DNA of 64,000 bases from Bemisia tabaci. Lineage: Eukaryota > Arthropoda > Insecta > Hemiptera > Aleyrodidae. The translations under genes and the position numbers were made by a program. Position 1 is the first letter of the stretch; each line of letters begins with the position of its first letter. Positions 1-13,600 of this stretch are shown here, in pieces. The notes beneath the pieces are model-generated. The model worked only from the letters and a program-made list of their open reading frames with translations. It did not search any database and had not been told where the DNA came from. Location of the stretch: positions 69,373,660 to 69,437,659 of the forward strand of contig NC_092793.1 of assembly GCF_918797505.1 (NCBI RefSeq). The letters run 5' to 3'.

Positions 1-448
1 CTAGTCGCGGTAAAAGTTAATAAAAACACATATGTGTGAAGAAAACTCTCAATTCAAAAGAGCCTAAAGAAAAAAAGAACTTTTAACACTTAGTTCAAAC
101 AGTTTTAAGATGACATTTAGCAGTGGCTGGTGGTTTTCCAAAACAATAACATTAAATAAAACATTATCAAATATCAAATCATCTGTTTCGATAGCGGAGG
201 TTAGTTCGCCCTCTTTCTGCGACATTATTTTGATGACGTACTAGTGGGAATCAAGTGGCGCGAAGTTTAAATTAAACCGTCGACAAATGACGACATTAGT
301 AATAATTTCTAATCGGTATTTCAGTATAATACCCGGAAAAATATATAATATATAAGTTTCATAATGCGACGCGACATTTTCGTTCGTTCTATTTTCTATT
401 AATGTGACCAAAAAAATTTAATATCATCCGAGTTTCTGAATTGTTACG

Positions 449-860
449 ATGAGGATACATATTTTCCTTTTAATTATGGTAAAAACTAAACCAGAAAGTC
501 AAAAATTATGTAGGCAGGCGCTAATATGCGTTTCACATCAACTGATCGACTGCAGTGAGTATGGCGTAATGCGAGAAGTATTCATGCTGTCCGTAGGCGC
601 TAATATGGGCGGTGCGCGGCGGGTGCGCCGATCGCACGGTTTTGCGCAATGCGTGAAGTATTCCTTAAGTCTTGCAGGCGCTAATATATGTTTAACGCCT
701 GCCGCGCTGTATTTGGCGCGATTATTTGAACTCGCGTTAGAATAATCGTGGCATCGAATAATAGGGCTTTAAAGGCTTATGTTAAGCCAACGCCGTACGC
801 GCATTCCAACGTTGCCTCGTTTCTTTCGATTAAATATTTTTCCGAGAAAAGTTAGGACAG
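449..860 (+). repeat. Repeat containing tandem units of the ACGCATTGCGC-type motif
   Basis: Contains two to three units built on GCGTGAAGTATTC ... GTAGGCGCTAATATG, then an arm reading GAACTCGCGTTAGAATAATC and GGCATCGAATAATAGGGCTT. The same arm recurs inverted at about 55560-55660, showing it is a dispersed element. The 98-aa frame here is a by-product of the repeat. Confidence 0.6.
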
Positions 861-1637
861 TTCTTTATACCCACGACCATTATTGAATCTTTTCACTTCA
901 TTTATCACCTGAAGGTGAGACATCGATGACTTGTCAAAATGCATTTATTTTCCAACTGTTTCCTGCTTTGCCAAACTTCTACCTTAAATTAAATTCATTT
1001 TAAATTCGCGCATTACTGTAGTGGCTTCTATTCGCGCATTCCTTTTGCCTTCTTCACGCAATTCTCATATATTTTCCTCGACCTTTCGCGCAATCCTGGA
1101 TTACCGCGCGAGAGAGAGCTACTCTTTCTATAAGTAAACCCTGAGGAAAGCTGCACAATTTTGGATTCTGGAATTTCTGCAGTCCGGTTTTGATGTATGT
1201 TTTTTACTGCTTTTGTGTTCATCGATATCTTACGATCCTCCTTCTCATGCCGCTATCTATACCTGATGATAAGAAATGAAATTTGGTTTCATTTTGACAT
1301 AAGCTCACCACCGTTGCCACATAGGTGCACGGCTGTATATTTCTCCCTACAGGTTCATATCAATGCCGTAAGTTACTCGAGCCGTTCGGAGACTTCCTGA
1401 CTTCATTAAAACCCTAGGGTGCGGCGGGGGTAAGGGAAGGATGGCGTAGAAAGGGTAAATAGGGGAAGGGAGAGTGGGTCGGAAGACTGAAAGGTTGATG
1501 TTGGCAATAGCGAGGAGCGGAGGGAATGAGAATCTAGTTTCGATTAATTTTTTTACAGTGTAAAGGGGGGGGGGGGAGAACCTAAATATTTCGGTCTTTC
1601 ACAAGTCTCATGAAAAGATATTTCCAGTTAGAAGCAT

Positions 1638-1901
1638 TTATGGACCGCGTTCAGCAGAAAGTAACCAAGCCATATCACCCATTGTTGAGTTTAATTGGGC
1701 ATTTTAATTTTTTACATGTAAACGGTGGTGCGAATATTTTTTGCTAATTTCAGTGAAATTACTGCCTAGTGCGAGGCAAATTCCTTCAAATTTTCAAGAA
1801 ACTCCGCTCATACATTCTCTTGTGAAAAATAATTCTCTCTTTTAAATTTTACAAAAGCTGATATGGCTTGGTTCCTTATTTCTACTATACGCGGTCCAAA
1901 T
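1638..1901. mobile_element. MITE, family K copy 1
   Basis: Inverted ends TGGACCGCGTTCAGCAGAAAG and its counterpart TTCTACTATACGCGGTCCA, ~260 bp, no coding capacity. Shares ends and interior with 12097-12340. Confidence 0.65.
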
Positions 1902-3108
1902 CTTAAATACGTTCCCAGTGATACGGTTCATGTTAGATGCGGGTAGGGGGGCAGGGGCATTAGCAGGGATACAAGACCGTCACGGACCAATATGTAAATA
2001 TTCTATCCATGTCAGAATGCACAGACTGACAAAACCTCTATTAGGAGGAGAGCTATTAACGATGTGAAAAACACCCTAATATATAAAAAAAAATTAATCG
2101 CGATAACGTTCAGTTAAATAAAGAAAAAGTAGTATGAAATTTTGCAACCAAACTTGAAGGGGAGGCGGTTACGGTATGTTACCGAAAATGCTAAAATCCA
2201 AGGAAAATATATTTACTACTTCCGAAAACACAAAAATAATATAGATAACACTGTGAAAACTATTTAAAAACAAAAAACAAAAAAAAAACAAGGTATTGAT
2301 GTACCTGAGAGTCAATTTGACCCGACTTGGGACTTTGCGTATAAACCAAATCTTGGGCATCTAAGGTTTAAAAGAGATAAATGAGTTCCGGTGGTTTCGA
2401 ATGCAATTGCAATTTAATGCAATCGGTGCTGCTTGGGTAGCAGGTAAAGGTGGAAAATTTTAATAGAGCAAGCAAACGATTAGCTAATAACGGAAAGTAA
2501 CTCTAAACTTGGCTAATATATTCCAAGCAACTTTTATTCCCTGCCTCATGGAAAAATTATATTTAACTGCAGTACGAGTGCTGAATACTGGAAGAGGAGA
2601 GTGGCATTAGTCTATTATTGGTATGCCTGATACCAATGAACAAACACGACAAAACTCATGGGAGAAACTACTACTGCAATTGCATATAATAAATAGATAG
2701 TTCAAAATATACCCACAAAAAGACACTACATGAAAATCCAATCGCACGGTTCACGGTGGGGCAGAAGCTGCCAAATTTTGCTTAAAGTTACAGTTAAACA
2801 TCAATCCCACGCACATTTGTCTCTTCATCTGAGTATGTTGAGCTTCGAAAATTTTAACAAGAATATAGATATACCTACGAACGAAGTATTCAAAAATCAC
2901 TTCTAGTCGATTATTTTCAAATTACTTCCGCACTTTTATGTTTTCGAAATGACTTTACACAGAACCGATATTCACTGGATTGCAGAACAACTTTGCGAAG
3001 GTTTTCAAATTTTCAGGATTCCTTCACTTTGCAAGCCAGATTCATTGTAGCAACTCCTAACCTCCAGAAATTGGTCGATACGAATAACGAAAAAATCTCA
3101 GAAAATGT

Positions 3109-3411
3109 ATGTGGCAGATCAATATAGATAGATTCGAAGAGAAGACGGTAGCTTTAGGGACAATTCGAACACAAATTTGTCCAAACTCACTCCCATGGCC
3201 TAATGAGGTATTGAAGGCAAACTGGTCTCAGCGATTGAGAAACAACGAGAACGCAGTATCAAACCACTGCAGCTATAATCAAACTGAGTGAAAGTGGCCG
3301 ACATGCGACGAGCAACTATCACTGCTCCAAAGTTGCTCACATTGCCTATCGAGATATTGAAGGCGAACTGGTTTGAACAAGTGAGAGACAATATGACCGG
3401 TAACATGATAA
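3109..3411 (+). repeat. Diverged direct duplication with similar reading frames
   Basis: A ~49-bp block at 3198-3246 recurs at 3344-3392 (spacing about 147 bases). Both copies encode related peptides in their own open frames: NEVLKANWSQRLRNN and IEILKANWFEQVRDN. Stops break the frames between copies. May be the remains of a gene with an internal duplication. Function unknown. Confidence 0.35.
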
Positions 3412-3904
3412 AGCAGCGTTAGTTTCTTCCAAACAATATTTCTGAGAATGAATCATCAACGAATCAAATTGCATCCATTTTCGATTCACTCATTGATAAC
3501 CCTCTCTCCATTTCAAGTTATAAAAATGCCTAAAATAGATTACAATTATTACGCATTTTAAATATTCCTTATGCGCACCGAAAATATGACGAAACAGCAT
3601 ATCTATTTATGGGCGGCGAGTATCTACCGGCTACGAAATTGTTAGAAAAATACCTTTTTTCGCCTAATTATTGCGTTGCACTTTGGCCTGTTTATTAATT
3701 TCTCCGATCGGCACAACAGAGATTGATAACAGGAGGATTTGACGTCACCGGTTTTACTTCATTAAGAACATCGAGACCAACGCGGCACTAAGATCATTTT
3801 TTACTGACCGCCTTTGGTGCCGCGAGGTTGTCTTAACGGATAGTGTCCAGATTTTGCAGCATCCTATAGTGCTCTTTCCTTAAATTTTTAAGTGCCGATT
3901 CGAT

Positions 3905-4171
3905 TTACTGATAACGCACGTCCATCTTTTCGGGTTGGAAGAACCCAAGTGTCCTCAGAGTTTTGTGGATTTGACGATCTTGTTCAAGTAACTCTGATGA
4001 TCGGTCAAATCCAAAGATACAGTATATGCTCCTTACATTAATTCTTTCGTCGGGATAAGACTTTATTTTCGTAAATTTTTCTTCGACGATCTTGGTGTAA
4101 TTTGTTTCTAAAAATCCGACTGTGAATTGATCAGAAAGATGTATTATTGTTCGTGTTGATAAGCGGAGCAT
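3905..4171 (-). CDS. Orphan coding-like frame of 88 codons
   Basis: ATG-initiated frame on the minus strand, 88 aa, with balanced composition (many charged residues, for example TNYTKIVEEKFTKIKSYPDE and SSELLEQDRQIHKTL). The frame stays open upstream of the ATG, so the piece may be the end of a longer coding unit or an exon. No domain recognised, no neighbour to give context, and no copy seen elsewhere in the window. May be a gene fragment or chance. Confidence 0.25.
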   Translation of the reverse strand: MLRLSTRTIIHLSDQFTVGFLETNYTKIVEEKFTKIKSYPDERINVRSIYCIFGFDRSSELLEQDRQIHKTLRTLGFFQPEKMDVRYQ

Positions 4172-4949
4172 AGGAATTTTCTCTTGAGGACGGTGAGTGT
4201 ACTTTTTTTCTTCTTGTTTTTTTCCTCCTCCCTTGTCACAAACAGAGCAAAAAATTCGTGGTAATACAAATCCTCCAGCCCCCCCCTCCCCCCCCCCCCC
4301 AAACCCGCGACATAGGATTACGAAAATATTTTCTCAATGTAATGCCTGAAGGTGGAGGAGTCTTTGAAGAACCTTGAGCATTACCAGAGCATTGTCTAAA
4401 ATCTCTATTGTCACTCAACTTAGAAAATTCATCTGTTACTCCATTTTAGATAGAGAAATAAGATGATTAGGTACCTATACGCAGGCGTACGCTACATCGT
4501 TATTTGACCAGCAGCGTAAACGAAATATCTTACTGATTTTAATCGATTCACGTAATACGAGTAGAGTTTCATCATTAAAACTTTTTTCATGAGTTTGATG
4601 AAAGGTTTTCGTGGACCACCATCATTGAGATAAAAGAGACAGTAAATAACACGTGGCATTTTCCCCGTTTTAGAAGTTATTTGCGAAATACTCTGGAATG
4701 GCAACAAATTAGTTGGACGCGATTATAACGCGATATGACAGTGACTAAACTTTAAAAATTTGGTGCAGCAGTCGATTAACTAAAATACCAATGCTGCATC
4801 CAAATGATTTTTTTAAACTACTTGAGTGAGGTAATATGGGTCTATTCTCTAATCCAATACGTTAAATGATACTTTTTCGAAAAGATAAAGAACAAAAGTA
4901 ATATTCAATCAAAATCTCCACATCAAACTTATACTCAGATTATTTTTTC

Positions 4950-5240
4950 CTTATCTAAATCTATATCCACGTGTCCAATCAGGGTAAGCTATGGTGGATA
5001 TGGATAGAACTGTGTGCCCTCTACATTCAGAACTTGACAGCTGAAGATGGAAGAATTTAACGCACCGAGAATGCTGTTCGCTGGCTAAATTTCTGAATAA
5101 GAAACCACTATCTCTGACTAATTTTAGAAACATCATATGTGCCATCAGTTTCCATATGCAGGAAGTATTATTTTAATGGTTGAGCCAGAAATAGTGGTTC
5201 AATACTGCAAAGTGTAGTTCAGTCAACGTCATCGACATGT
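4950..5240. repeat. Dispersed repeat shared with 45080-45220
   Basis: CATATGTGCCATCAGTTTCC and CAGAAATAGTGGTTCAATAC have counterparts in the 45-kb fragment; the minus-strand 64-aa frame here has no other support. Confidence 0.45.
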
Positions 5241-7623
5241 CAATGGCTATAATGTAGAAAAATACGTATCTCCATTGCAACGTTTAAAAATCTCCAATTT
5301 TATTTGGATTTTTTATTCTACATGTGTTTTTTCTAGAATGGAACTGACTAAGATATCTCCTTTTTATATTCTGAGAATATTTTTGAACGAGCGAAGAAGA
5401 TTTACAGGAAATTTCAAAATTAAGTATCTGTTACTTTTCTATTTAAATAGATTAAAACATTGTCTGAGATTTGCGACGTTGTAATCAGAGTTACGCATTT
5501 TTCGACTTTAGCCGTTGATTTTTAACCCAGCGCAATGGCTTCAAGAGTGAGGAGTGAGCCTGGGTTAAGCTCCAAACTTCCGAGCTCAGTGTTGGGAAAT
5601 GCCTGATTAGTGCTGAGAAGGGGACGGAAATGAGCAGGAAATCGAACTGATTATCTTCGGATACTGTTCTTCTTTTTCCTGTTTTCCGGTAAATTTCTAA
5701 TCTTCAACTTTGGAACGGTTGATTAAGATATACGTCATCGGGACGCGGAACTATAACTTTAGTAAATTAGTCACGTGCCTCTGTATTCCTAGAGCACTCG
5801 CTGTTGAAATGGGCGAGGCCAAATGAGGTCCCATCCGTGAATGGAGAAAAATTTTGCTCACCGAAATTTATTATTTGCTCACCAATATGATTTTTTAAGG
5901 AGAAATTTTTCCTCCTCCGAGATGCAGCTGTAGAAATCAACACTTTAAACCTACGCAATGGCCTAAGTACAAAAATTTCTTTAAAATGCCTTAAATTTAT
6001 TAGTGATATACAAAGTTCATAAAATGTTGAGGACAATATTTTCCTCATGCGATTTTTGTTCGATGCTCTGAAAGCGGCTTCTAGGTTATTAATGATGATG
6101 GAAAACTAAAAAAAAATAAAAAAATAAAAAAAATTAAAAAAAAATAAAAAAAGTATTAATTGAAAAAAATTCAGACCTCACGACCGCATATCATGACCTC
6201 GTAATTGAAACAAGAGGAATTATTGAGAGATGAGTTTGGAAAGAAACAAAAGTAATTGTAGAAATTATAGCAATGTCTTCCTTAGTATATTCATGTAGAC
6301 TGTAATAAAAAAGCGGAAAGTATGTTCTCATTTGAAAAAGGTCTGAGGGCAATATCGTAGTGATAAAAAGGATTATATAACTATCTAATATGTACCTCAC
6401 AAATTAACTTGCTCTCGTGTAGCATTACCTACATACGATCATTTTATTAACTGAGAAAAAATAGTCTTCGCCCTCCAATTATCAGCTCATTTTGTCTCAA
6501 CGTTTTTATGATACTTCTAAAGAAACAAGTCACGCTGGGAAAAACGTATAAGTATAAGCTAAATAATTTTAAAATTATGATACTTCTTTAAAATTATATC
6601 TATAGTTTGCAATTTTGAGTTTTCTGAAAGGTTTCCTTTATATTTGGGGGAAAATGCTTTCAGCGGGTGTTATATTTGGAATTAGTATGCAACTCCTAGA
6701 CCTTTTACTCAAAAATTCAACGTCATTCAAACAAAGAAAAATGTATGCTCTTGTCTTTTCTCAATAATATTTTTCGAGGTACAAAATAATGGTCTTCCTA
6801 ATGGTACAGAATATTCACCAAAATCTTCAGTAACTTAATCGCAGATTGTTTAATTGAGCTAGCTATGCAATCGTGGAAATCTTTAGTGGCTGTAGGTAAA
6901 TATACGAGGTTGCCTATGTAAATGATATTTTGGTTTATTAACTCATTTTTTAATCCCTCGTTCACTCCAATCCTAATTCCTCCTTCCATTCTCACCCTTC
7001 TTTAAAGGGATTTAAAAAGCAATCCTAGACCCCTCCCCCTGCTCTCATTAGGCATCTAGGTAATGTCATTCATTGATGGCCCTAGGGAGAAATATCATGT
7101 TAAAAAAAGAAGAAAAAAACAAAAAAAAAAAAACTGAGATTTTTTTCACATTCAGTGATCTGAAATTAGTTTAGTTTGACCATCAGCACTACAGGGTATT
7201 TTGATCAGTTTCTTTTTGTTGGTCAGTGTACATGTGCAATGAAAAGGAGCAATTTCAGTCAAGTAGAAAGCGTTATCTCACAGCAATATCGTTCATTTTG
7301 AATTATTCAATCTCAGACCTTTGCACGTGCGGTAGATATTGAGACTTTTGTCAGATAAAATAAGACCGTTGTCAGCAACCAAAATTGGCGGTAACTGAAC
7401 GTGACAGGTCAAAGTACTTACGTGAAGTATACCTATTCTCTCGAGTAATATCAAATAAGCTTTTCAATATTTTAAGACAGCGTTTCTAAAAACAAGCATT
7501 TTGAGTAGATATTTTTGTAGAAAATTTTTATGGGTTTGCGAAGGTATTTTCAGTATTAAAAAGATTCAACAAAAAAACTGATTGCTACTTTATTTACAGG
7601 CTGCACGTGGTCTCAAAACCAAG

Positions 7624-10600
7624 ATGCTCAATCACACAGGAAGTTTGTTATTGCAAACAATGTTGTATTTGGCAAACTCGGAATTCTCATCTCTGGAATT
7701 GGACAACGGAACAGTTTTACAACCACAAACTGGTGAATATTCATTGAAAATATCCTTCAGTAAAACTTAAGGGGCCTCTAAATAAATTAGCTTAAGAGGA
7801 AGCGTATTTTATTATTTACGAACCGATAGTGTGGAAAATGCTGGTATCTCATTAATGAGTTAGATTTATTGGAATTATGTAATAATTTTACCGTAATTTG
7901 GACGAAATTTCCATTTGAATTATAAGTATTAAATATCATGCATGTACCTATATACATACACACATGTACCTATAATGTGTTACAATTTAATCATGCACTG
8001 ATGGTTTACCGGTGCTTTGCACGGAGCGCTAAGTAGGGAATATTATATGTAGTTAATTTTTTAAATACAACTAAATAGTAAAGATGAGTAAATGAAAAAA
8101 CGTACAACAACCGCACGAAACCCCAGGAGCACACGTTGATTATTGTAATTGCGTCCGTCTCTTATTCTATTAAGTTCGCCTTCAAAACCCGTGATGGCTA
8201 TATGATTGACTTAAGGAACATGACCAGTTGCGCGCAATAATTTAGTCAGTTTTGCGCTGTTCAGTCCATGCATGAAGACACGTTGATTAGTCAAAATCAA
8301 AGATTTTCTTACCGCAAACCAATTTTTGCTTAGCTTATTCCGAAAAACGGCTCCACTCAGGATACAGGCTAACAATAAGTTAAACCGCGCTTAGCAGAAA
8401 GGAACTAAGCCACATCAGCTACTGCCTTAAGCCGGGCACTTTAATTTTTTTTTTTTACAAAAGAACATTTGTGCAGATTCCTTCAAACATTTTGAGGAAT
8501 TTGCGCAGTATTATGCAGGAAATTTACTGACATTTGCACAAAAATCCGCACAATTGTTTTTATGTGAAACATTAAATAGAGAATTTGCAGGTGTCTGAAA
8601 TTTGAATGAATTTCGTGTTTAAGTGGAAACCACTGAGTGAAATGAATACGAGGATACCCTTAGTTCATGAATTAAACAATTATCGGAGAAGATATGACAA
8701 AATTATCTAATCTGCTACGTGTATTTAAATGGGAAATGCCGCCAGATGACGTCACTAGGCGGAACATTTTTTCACTTTTAAATCTATTTTTATTCGATTT
8801 CCATATCAGAAAAAAATTGTAAAAAATACTGTGAAATCAGCTCTTTAAGCACTTTTAGATGAAGCAACAAAACATTTGCGCGCAAACTCTCCATTGCCCA
8901 ATTAAAAATTTGGCAATAGCTGATGTGGGTGGTTCCTTTCTGCTTAACGTTGTCCAGTCGAGGGATTGGCGCAACTTAGCTCATCATTTGTCATACCTAT
9001 TTCTAGACGTAACAGCAAAATGCTACGGCGAGTACGGGTGTTACTCGATAAACTACCCTTGGAGTGATATTCTGAGACCAGTGGCGCAGTTTCCTGAATC
9101 GCCGGAAAAAGTAAACCCCAAGTACTGCCTATACACTCGACGCAACGCCGACTCGTGCGAGCTCTTAGACCACAAGGATCCACTTACGATGTACAAGTCT
9201 TATCTCGTCCCTACACACCGCATTTACTTCATAGCTCATGGATTCTTGGAGAGCGGGGACAGGCCTTGGATAAAGGTGGGTAATTTTCAATATTTTCAGC
9301 TCAAATCAAGAGTGAGCCTTCTCACGTTTAGAAAAGTAAACAAATAAAAATAATTAAATAATAAACATACAGGGCCGGATTTACCTACTTGCCGCTCGGG
9401 GGCCGCCTGTATTTTGCCGCCTCCTTCTCATTCGTTCTGAAACATCAATAAAAACCATCAAGTGAACGTGCCGGAAGGCGAGGGGTGCATAAGACGCATC
9501 TACTCATGCTGGACACATTTTTTGCGGAAGCTCTGTCAACATTACCAGCAAAAGTTCCCGGAACTTTGCGCGAGAGTTAATAAGTTCCGTAAACCTATCT
9601 CTGTGCGGACAAAGCCTTCCATTTATAAGAAATTAACAAACAAAAATTATGTAAGAACAAACATAAATGTGGTTTATTCATTTGAACTTCCGCCGCCGCG
9701 CCGCGCTGACCACACTGTGTTTGGCGCAATGCGTGGAGTATTCATCCAGTCTTGTGGGCGCCATGCGTTTCACGCTGACTGCACCGCGTTTGATGCAATG
9801 CGTGAAGCATTCATGCAGTCTTGTAGGCGCTAAGCGTTTCACGTCGACCGCTGCTGACCGCACTGTGTTTGACGCAATGCGTGAAGTATTCATGCAGTCT
9901 TGTAGGCGCTAATATGTGTTACGAGCCGACCGCCGCGCCGCGTCGAGGGCTTCTCCTTTTCATCTAAAGTCCTCGTCATCATTGCTCTCTGCGCCGCGCC
10001 GCTCCAGGCCGAATTGCGTTAGAAATTACTTTAGACTCAGGAGATGAGAGATTTTGTCGTCATTTCTCGTTTGTAATTTTTTTTCTGAATCTGATTTTTT
10101 TTACCTACATTTAGAAGAAATGCAAAATTTGCCGCCTCCTAAATTTGCCGCCATGAGCCGCGGCCCATGTGGCCACCCCCTACATCCGGCCCTGTAAACA
10201 TATACTAAAAAACCAAATGCAACAGCAGGGTATTCATGTTGACATTTTGTGCGATAACAGTACACTTCGTTACCTCCTCACGCACGTTACCGGAATCCGC
10301 AAATCGTTATTAAAGAGGCCAAATGGAAAGGATCAAGGCGGGGTCGAGACTAAACACACGGGTGTGTTTTTGGCGACGACCATGTAAATTTGTTGACTAA
10401 ATGTCCAAATAAACAGATTTGTGTGTTGAAAGGCTGATTTTAATAGAGCGTCGGTACTGCAAAAGCAAAACGTAAATAATAACGATTCGGCTGTAAATTA
10501 ATATCACTCATGATTTGGTATATGAAAACTTTTTTTGGTCCTTTATTATCAACAACTATTCACAGAAATTGACAGAAATAAAATTACATTTGCATTGGAT

Positions 10601-13600
10601 TTGAAAAAAAATAAGACGCAGAAATTGAATTATATGCAAAAACAGGACTTGGAAATGAACGAATGAAAATATAAATTAGCTTTACTGAGTTAGTACCCAG
10701 TGGAAAGGACGCTGGAAATGCCTCGAATGGGCACACCCTTGCTGGGATATGAAAGCTTAGATAACCTCACGACTGTATCGAGAGATTTTGAGCTACATCG
10801 ATGTTCAAGGCCTTCCGTGGGTGAGCTTGGTTTTAAATACTTAAATTACATGTACCACCACACAAAGTGATGATAACAAAATTTTATAAATTTCAGAAAC
10901 TGACAAAAGCGCTGTTGCACAAAGGAGATGTGAATGTAATTACGGTGGATTGGGGATCAGGGTCGATGCCCCCGTATGCGCAAGCGGTGGCTAACATCAG
11001 ACTGGTTGGAAGGATCACTGCTCATCTCATCCAGACAATGAGAGTAAGATCATTTTATTTTCGCAATACTCTAATTGGAAGCAATTAGTCCGCTTTGTCG
11101 CTTAACTCGGCTGAAGAGTAAGACACAAGTAGTTCTGAGTATCGCCGACGAGTTAGCCTACTCACCATCTTTAACAGGGGCGGCATTTCTTTTGTATTGA
11201 CCCCATGAAATATTCAAAGTTATAAGCTAAAACAAACTAGCCTTAGACTTATCCAAAAATACTTTGAAGATTATTATTTTGAAAACCGACGGCTCAAGGT
11301 GATTCGACGGTTGCCATTTTTATCGTCAGAGCGACATGCGATATATCGCATCAATTCGTTCCATAATTTCAGCTACTTGTCATTTTTTTCGAATTTTGAG
11401 ATCGCACTTCTGTTGTCCCGAGACTAAAGAATTCATGTGCCAAATTTGACAAAGAAATTCAATGTATTGGATGCATGGTTTTTTGTTTCAGAGGAAAAAT
11501 ATCGCTTTCGAGTGCAGTTTCGATGTCAGTATCGAGTGCAATATTTTTCCTCTAAAAATAACCCTGCCTCCAATACATTGCATTTCTTTGTCAAATTTGG
11601 CACATGAATTCTTTAGTCTCATGACAACAGAAGTGCGATCTCAAAATTCGAAAAAAATGACAAGTAGCTAAACTTATGGAATAAATTGATGCGATATATC
11701 GCACGTCGCTTTGCCACTAAAAGTGGCAACCGTCGAATCACCTCAAGCTACACCCCAAAAAATTCAAGACTTTCTAGGCTGTAAGTAACGGGTATTTTGA
11801 CTTTACCAATTTTAATTCTTTCATAAAATTTTCTCTTGCTCTGACTTGCATGCATAGGATCGAGTCGTGGTAGATTGTGTTAGGTACTCGTATAATCCCA
11901 CACGCAAATGCTTTGGATACACTGAACTCAGTTGCGGGTAGAAAATAGAAGAAAGAAAAGAAAATTGTTTACGAAAAAAAAAAAAAAAAAAATTAAGCCG
12001 CACCTTATCTAGTGGTCAATTGATTATCAGCGCAAGGCCATTGAATTTTCTTTCGAAACTCGTCAGAAGTCGACTGAAAAAAGACGTAACATTAACAATT
12101 GGACCGCGTTAAGTAGAAAGGAACGAAGCCGCACCAGCCATCGGGCAATTTAAGTTTTTACGTGAAAACGTTTGTGCAGATTTGTGTGCAAACAGTGAAT
12201 TTTCTACGTAGTGCGAAGTAAATTCTTTAAAACTTTCAAAGAAATCCACGCAAACGTCCTCTTGTAAAAAGTTAATTGCCCAGCTAAATTTGGCAATAGC
12301 TGACGCGGCTTGGTTCCTTCCTGCTAACCACGGTCCAATTTTAAAGATCCATGCTTTGATGATACGTCTCTAATGAACACTTTAGGTGCTTTACTTATTT
12401 TCGCGCCTTATCTTTTTTACCATCCGCAGAAAGAGTTGGGAGTTCGCGTGGAATATTGTCACATAATCGGACACAGTTTGGGCGGTCATTTAGCCGGTTA
12501 TGTGGGTCATGCTTTGCAAGAGCAGTTTGGTGTGAAGTTGGGAAGAATCACCGGTCTGGATCCAGCTGAGCCGCATTTCAGTCAAACAGCCCCTGAAGTC
12601 AGACTGGACTCTACGGACGCCTCATTTGTCGATATAATCCATACTGATGCAACACCTTTCATCAAAGGAGGTTAGTTAGATAATCATACTATGCAATCAG
12701 CCAGCGAGCTGATTATTGAAATCGATAGACAAAGCGATAGACAAAGTGATAGACAAAGTGATAGACAAAGTAATACACAAAGCGATAGACAAAGCTGTAG
12801 ACAAAGCGATAAACAAAGAAGACAGAGAATAAATGAAGCGATCCTATTGGTGGAAGCGTGTAGGTAATACTTACGAACGGCAATCCACCATAACCCCTAC
12901 AGTTAGTCCATAGTTAGTCTAGTTCTTGATGATCGCCCGTTTCAAACATAGAGCACATGGAGTCGTAATATAAATGGGAGAGCTGGCGCCACGCGCCATG
13001 TTCTGGTCGAGGAGTTCCGGGCCCAGTGTGCGCCAAGTTTTGGTCACTTTTTCGGCCCATGTTCGATCCAAAATGGCGGTGTGGAATGCGTAGTAATTCC
13101 AGTAATTCCTATCTTCCTTGTTTGCATTAGATGGCCGAGCCCCCATGTATCGAAAGCAATCGATTATGTATCGAAGAAGTGACCCGGCGTGACATAGGAG
13201 TCTCGAAATTCGGGACGTGGAAAATGCTTACAAGTGACGCCAGCTTACATTACGACTCACGAGCAAGATCGCTCTATTTTCCCTTTGTCTTCTTTGTCTA
13301 TAGCTTTGTCTATCAATTTCAACAATCAGCCTAGCTCGCTTCCCTACAGCTACGTCCTTCATTGAAAAGTGTCGCTAACATAAGTAAGCTATCATATACC
13401 GACGGTGAAACACCCAAACTACATAGGTATCTCGGTTTGCGAAGTTTGCAGACTTCCTGTCGTATTTTATTTTTCAAATGGAAGACTATTCAACGGCTAT
13501 TTTTCAAAACTGCCGCATGAGTTTTCTTCTCCGTGCGAAGGAAATTCTGTGGAAACTTTAAGGAATGTTGTTTATTCGTTCATCTGTAAAGAAATAAAAT

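Larger units (their letters stand above)
1..7599. other. Left flank: no gene supported apart from orphan frames
   Basis: AT-rich DNA with the repeats listed, a G run near 1565, a C run near 4280-4300 and A-rich low complexity at 6105-6160. The two coding-like relics at 3.1-3.4 and 3.9-4.2 kb are the only hints of protein. The first non-coding exon of the lipase probably lies here but I cannot place it. Confidence 0.6.
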
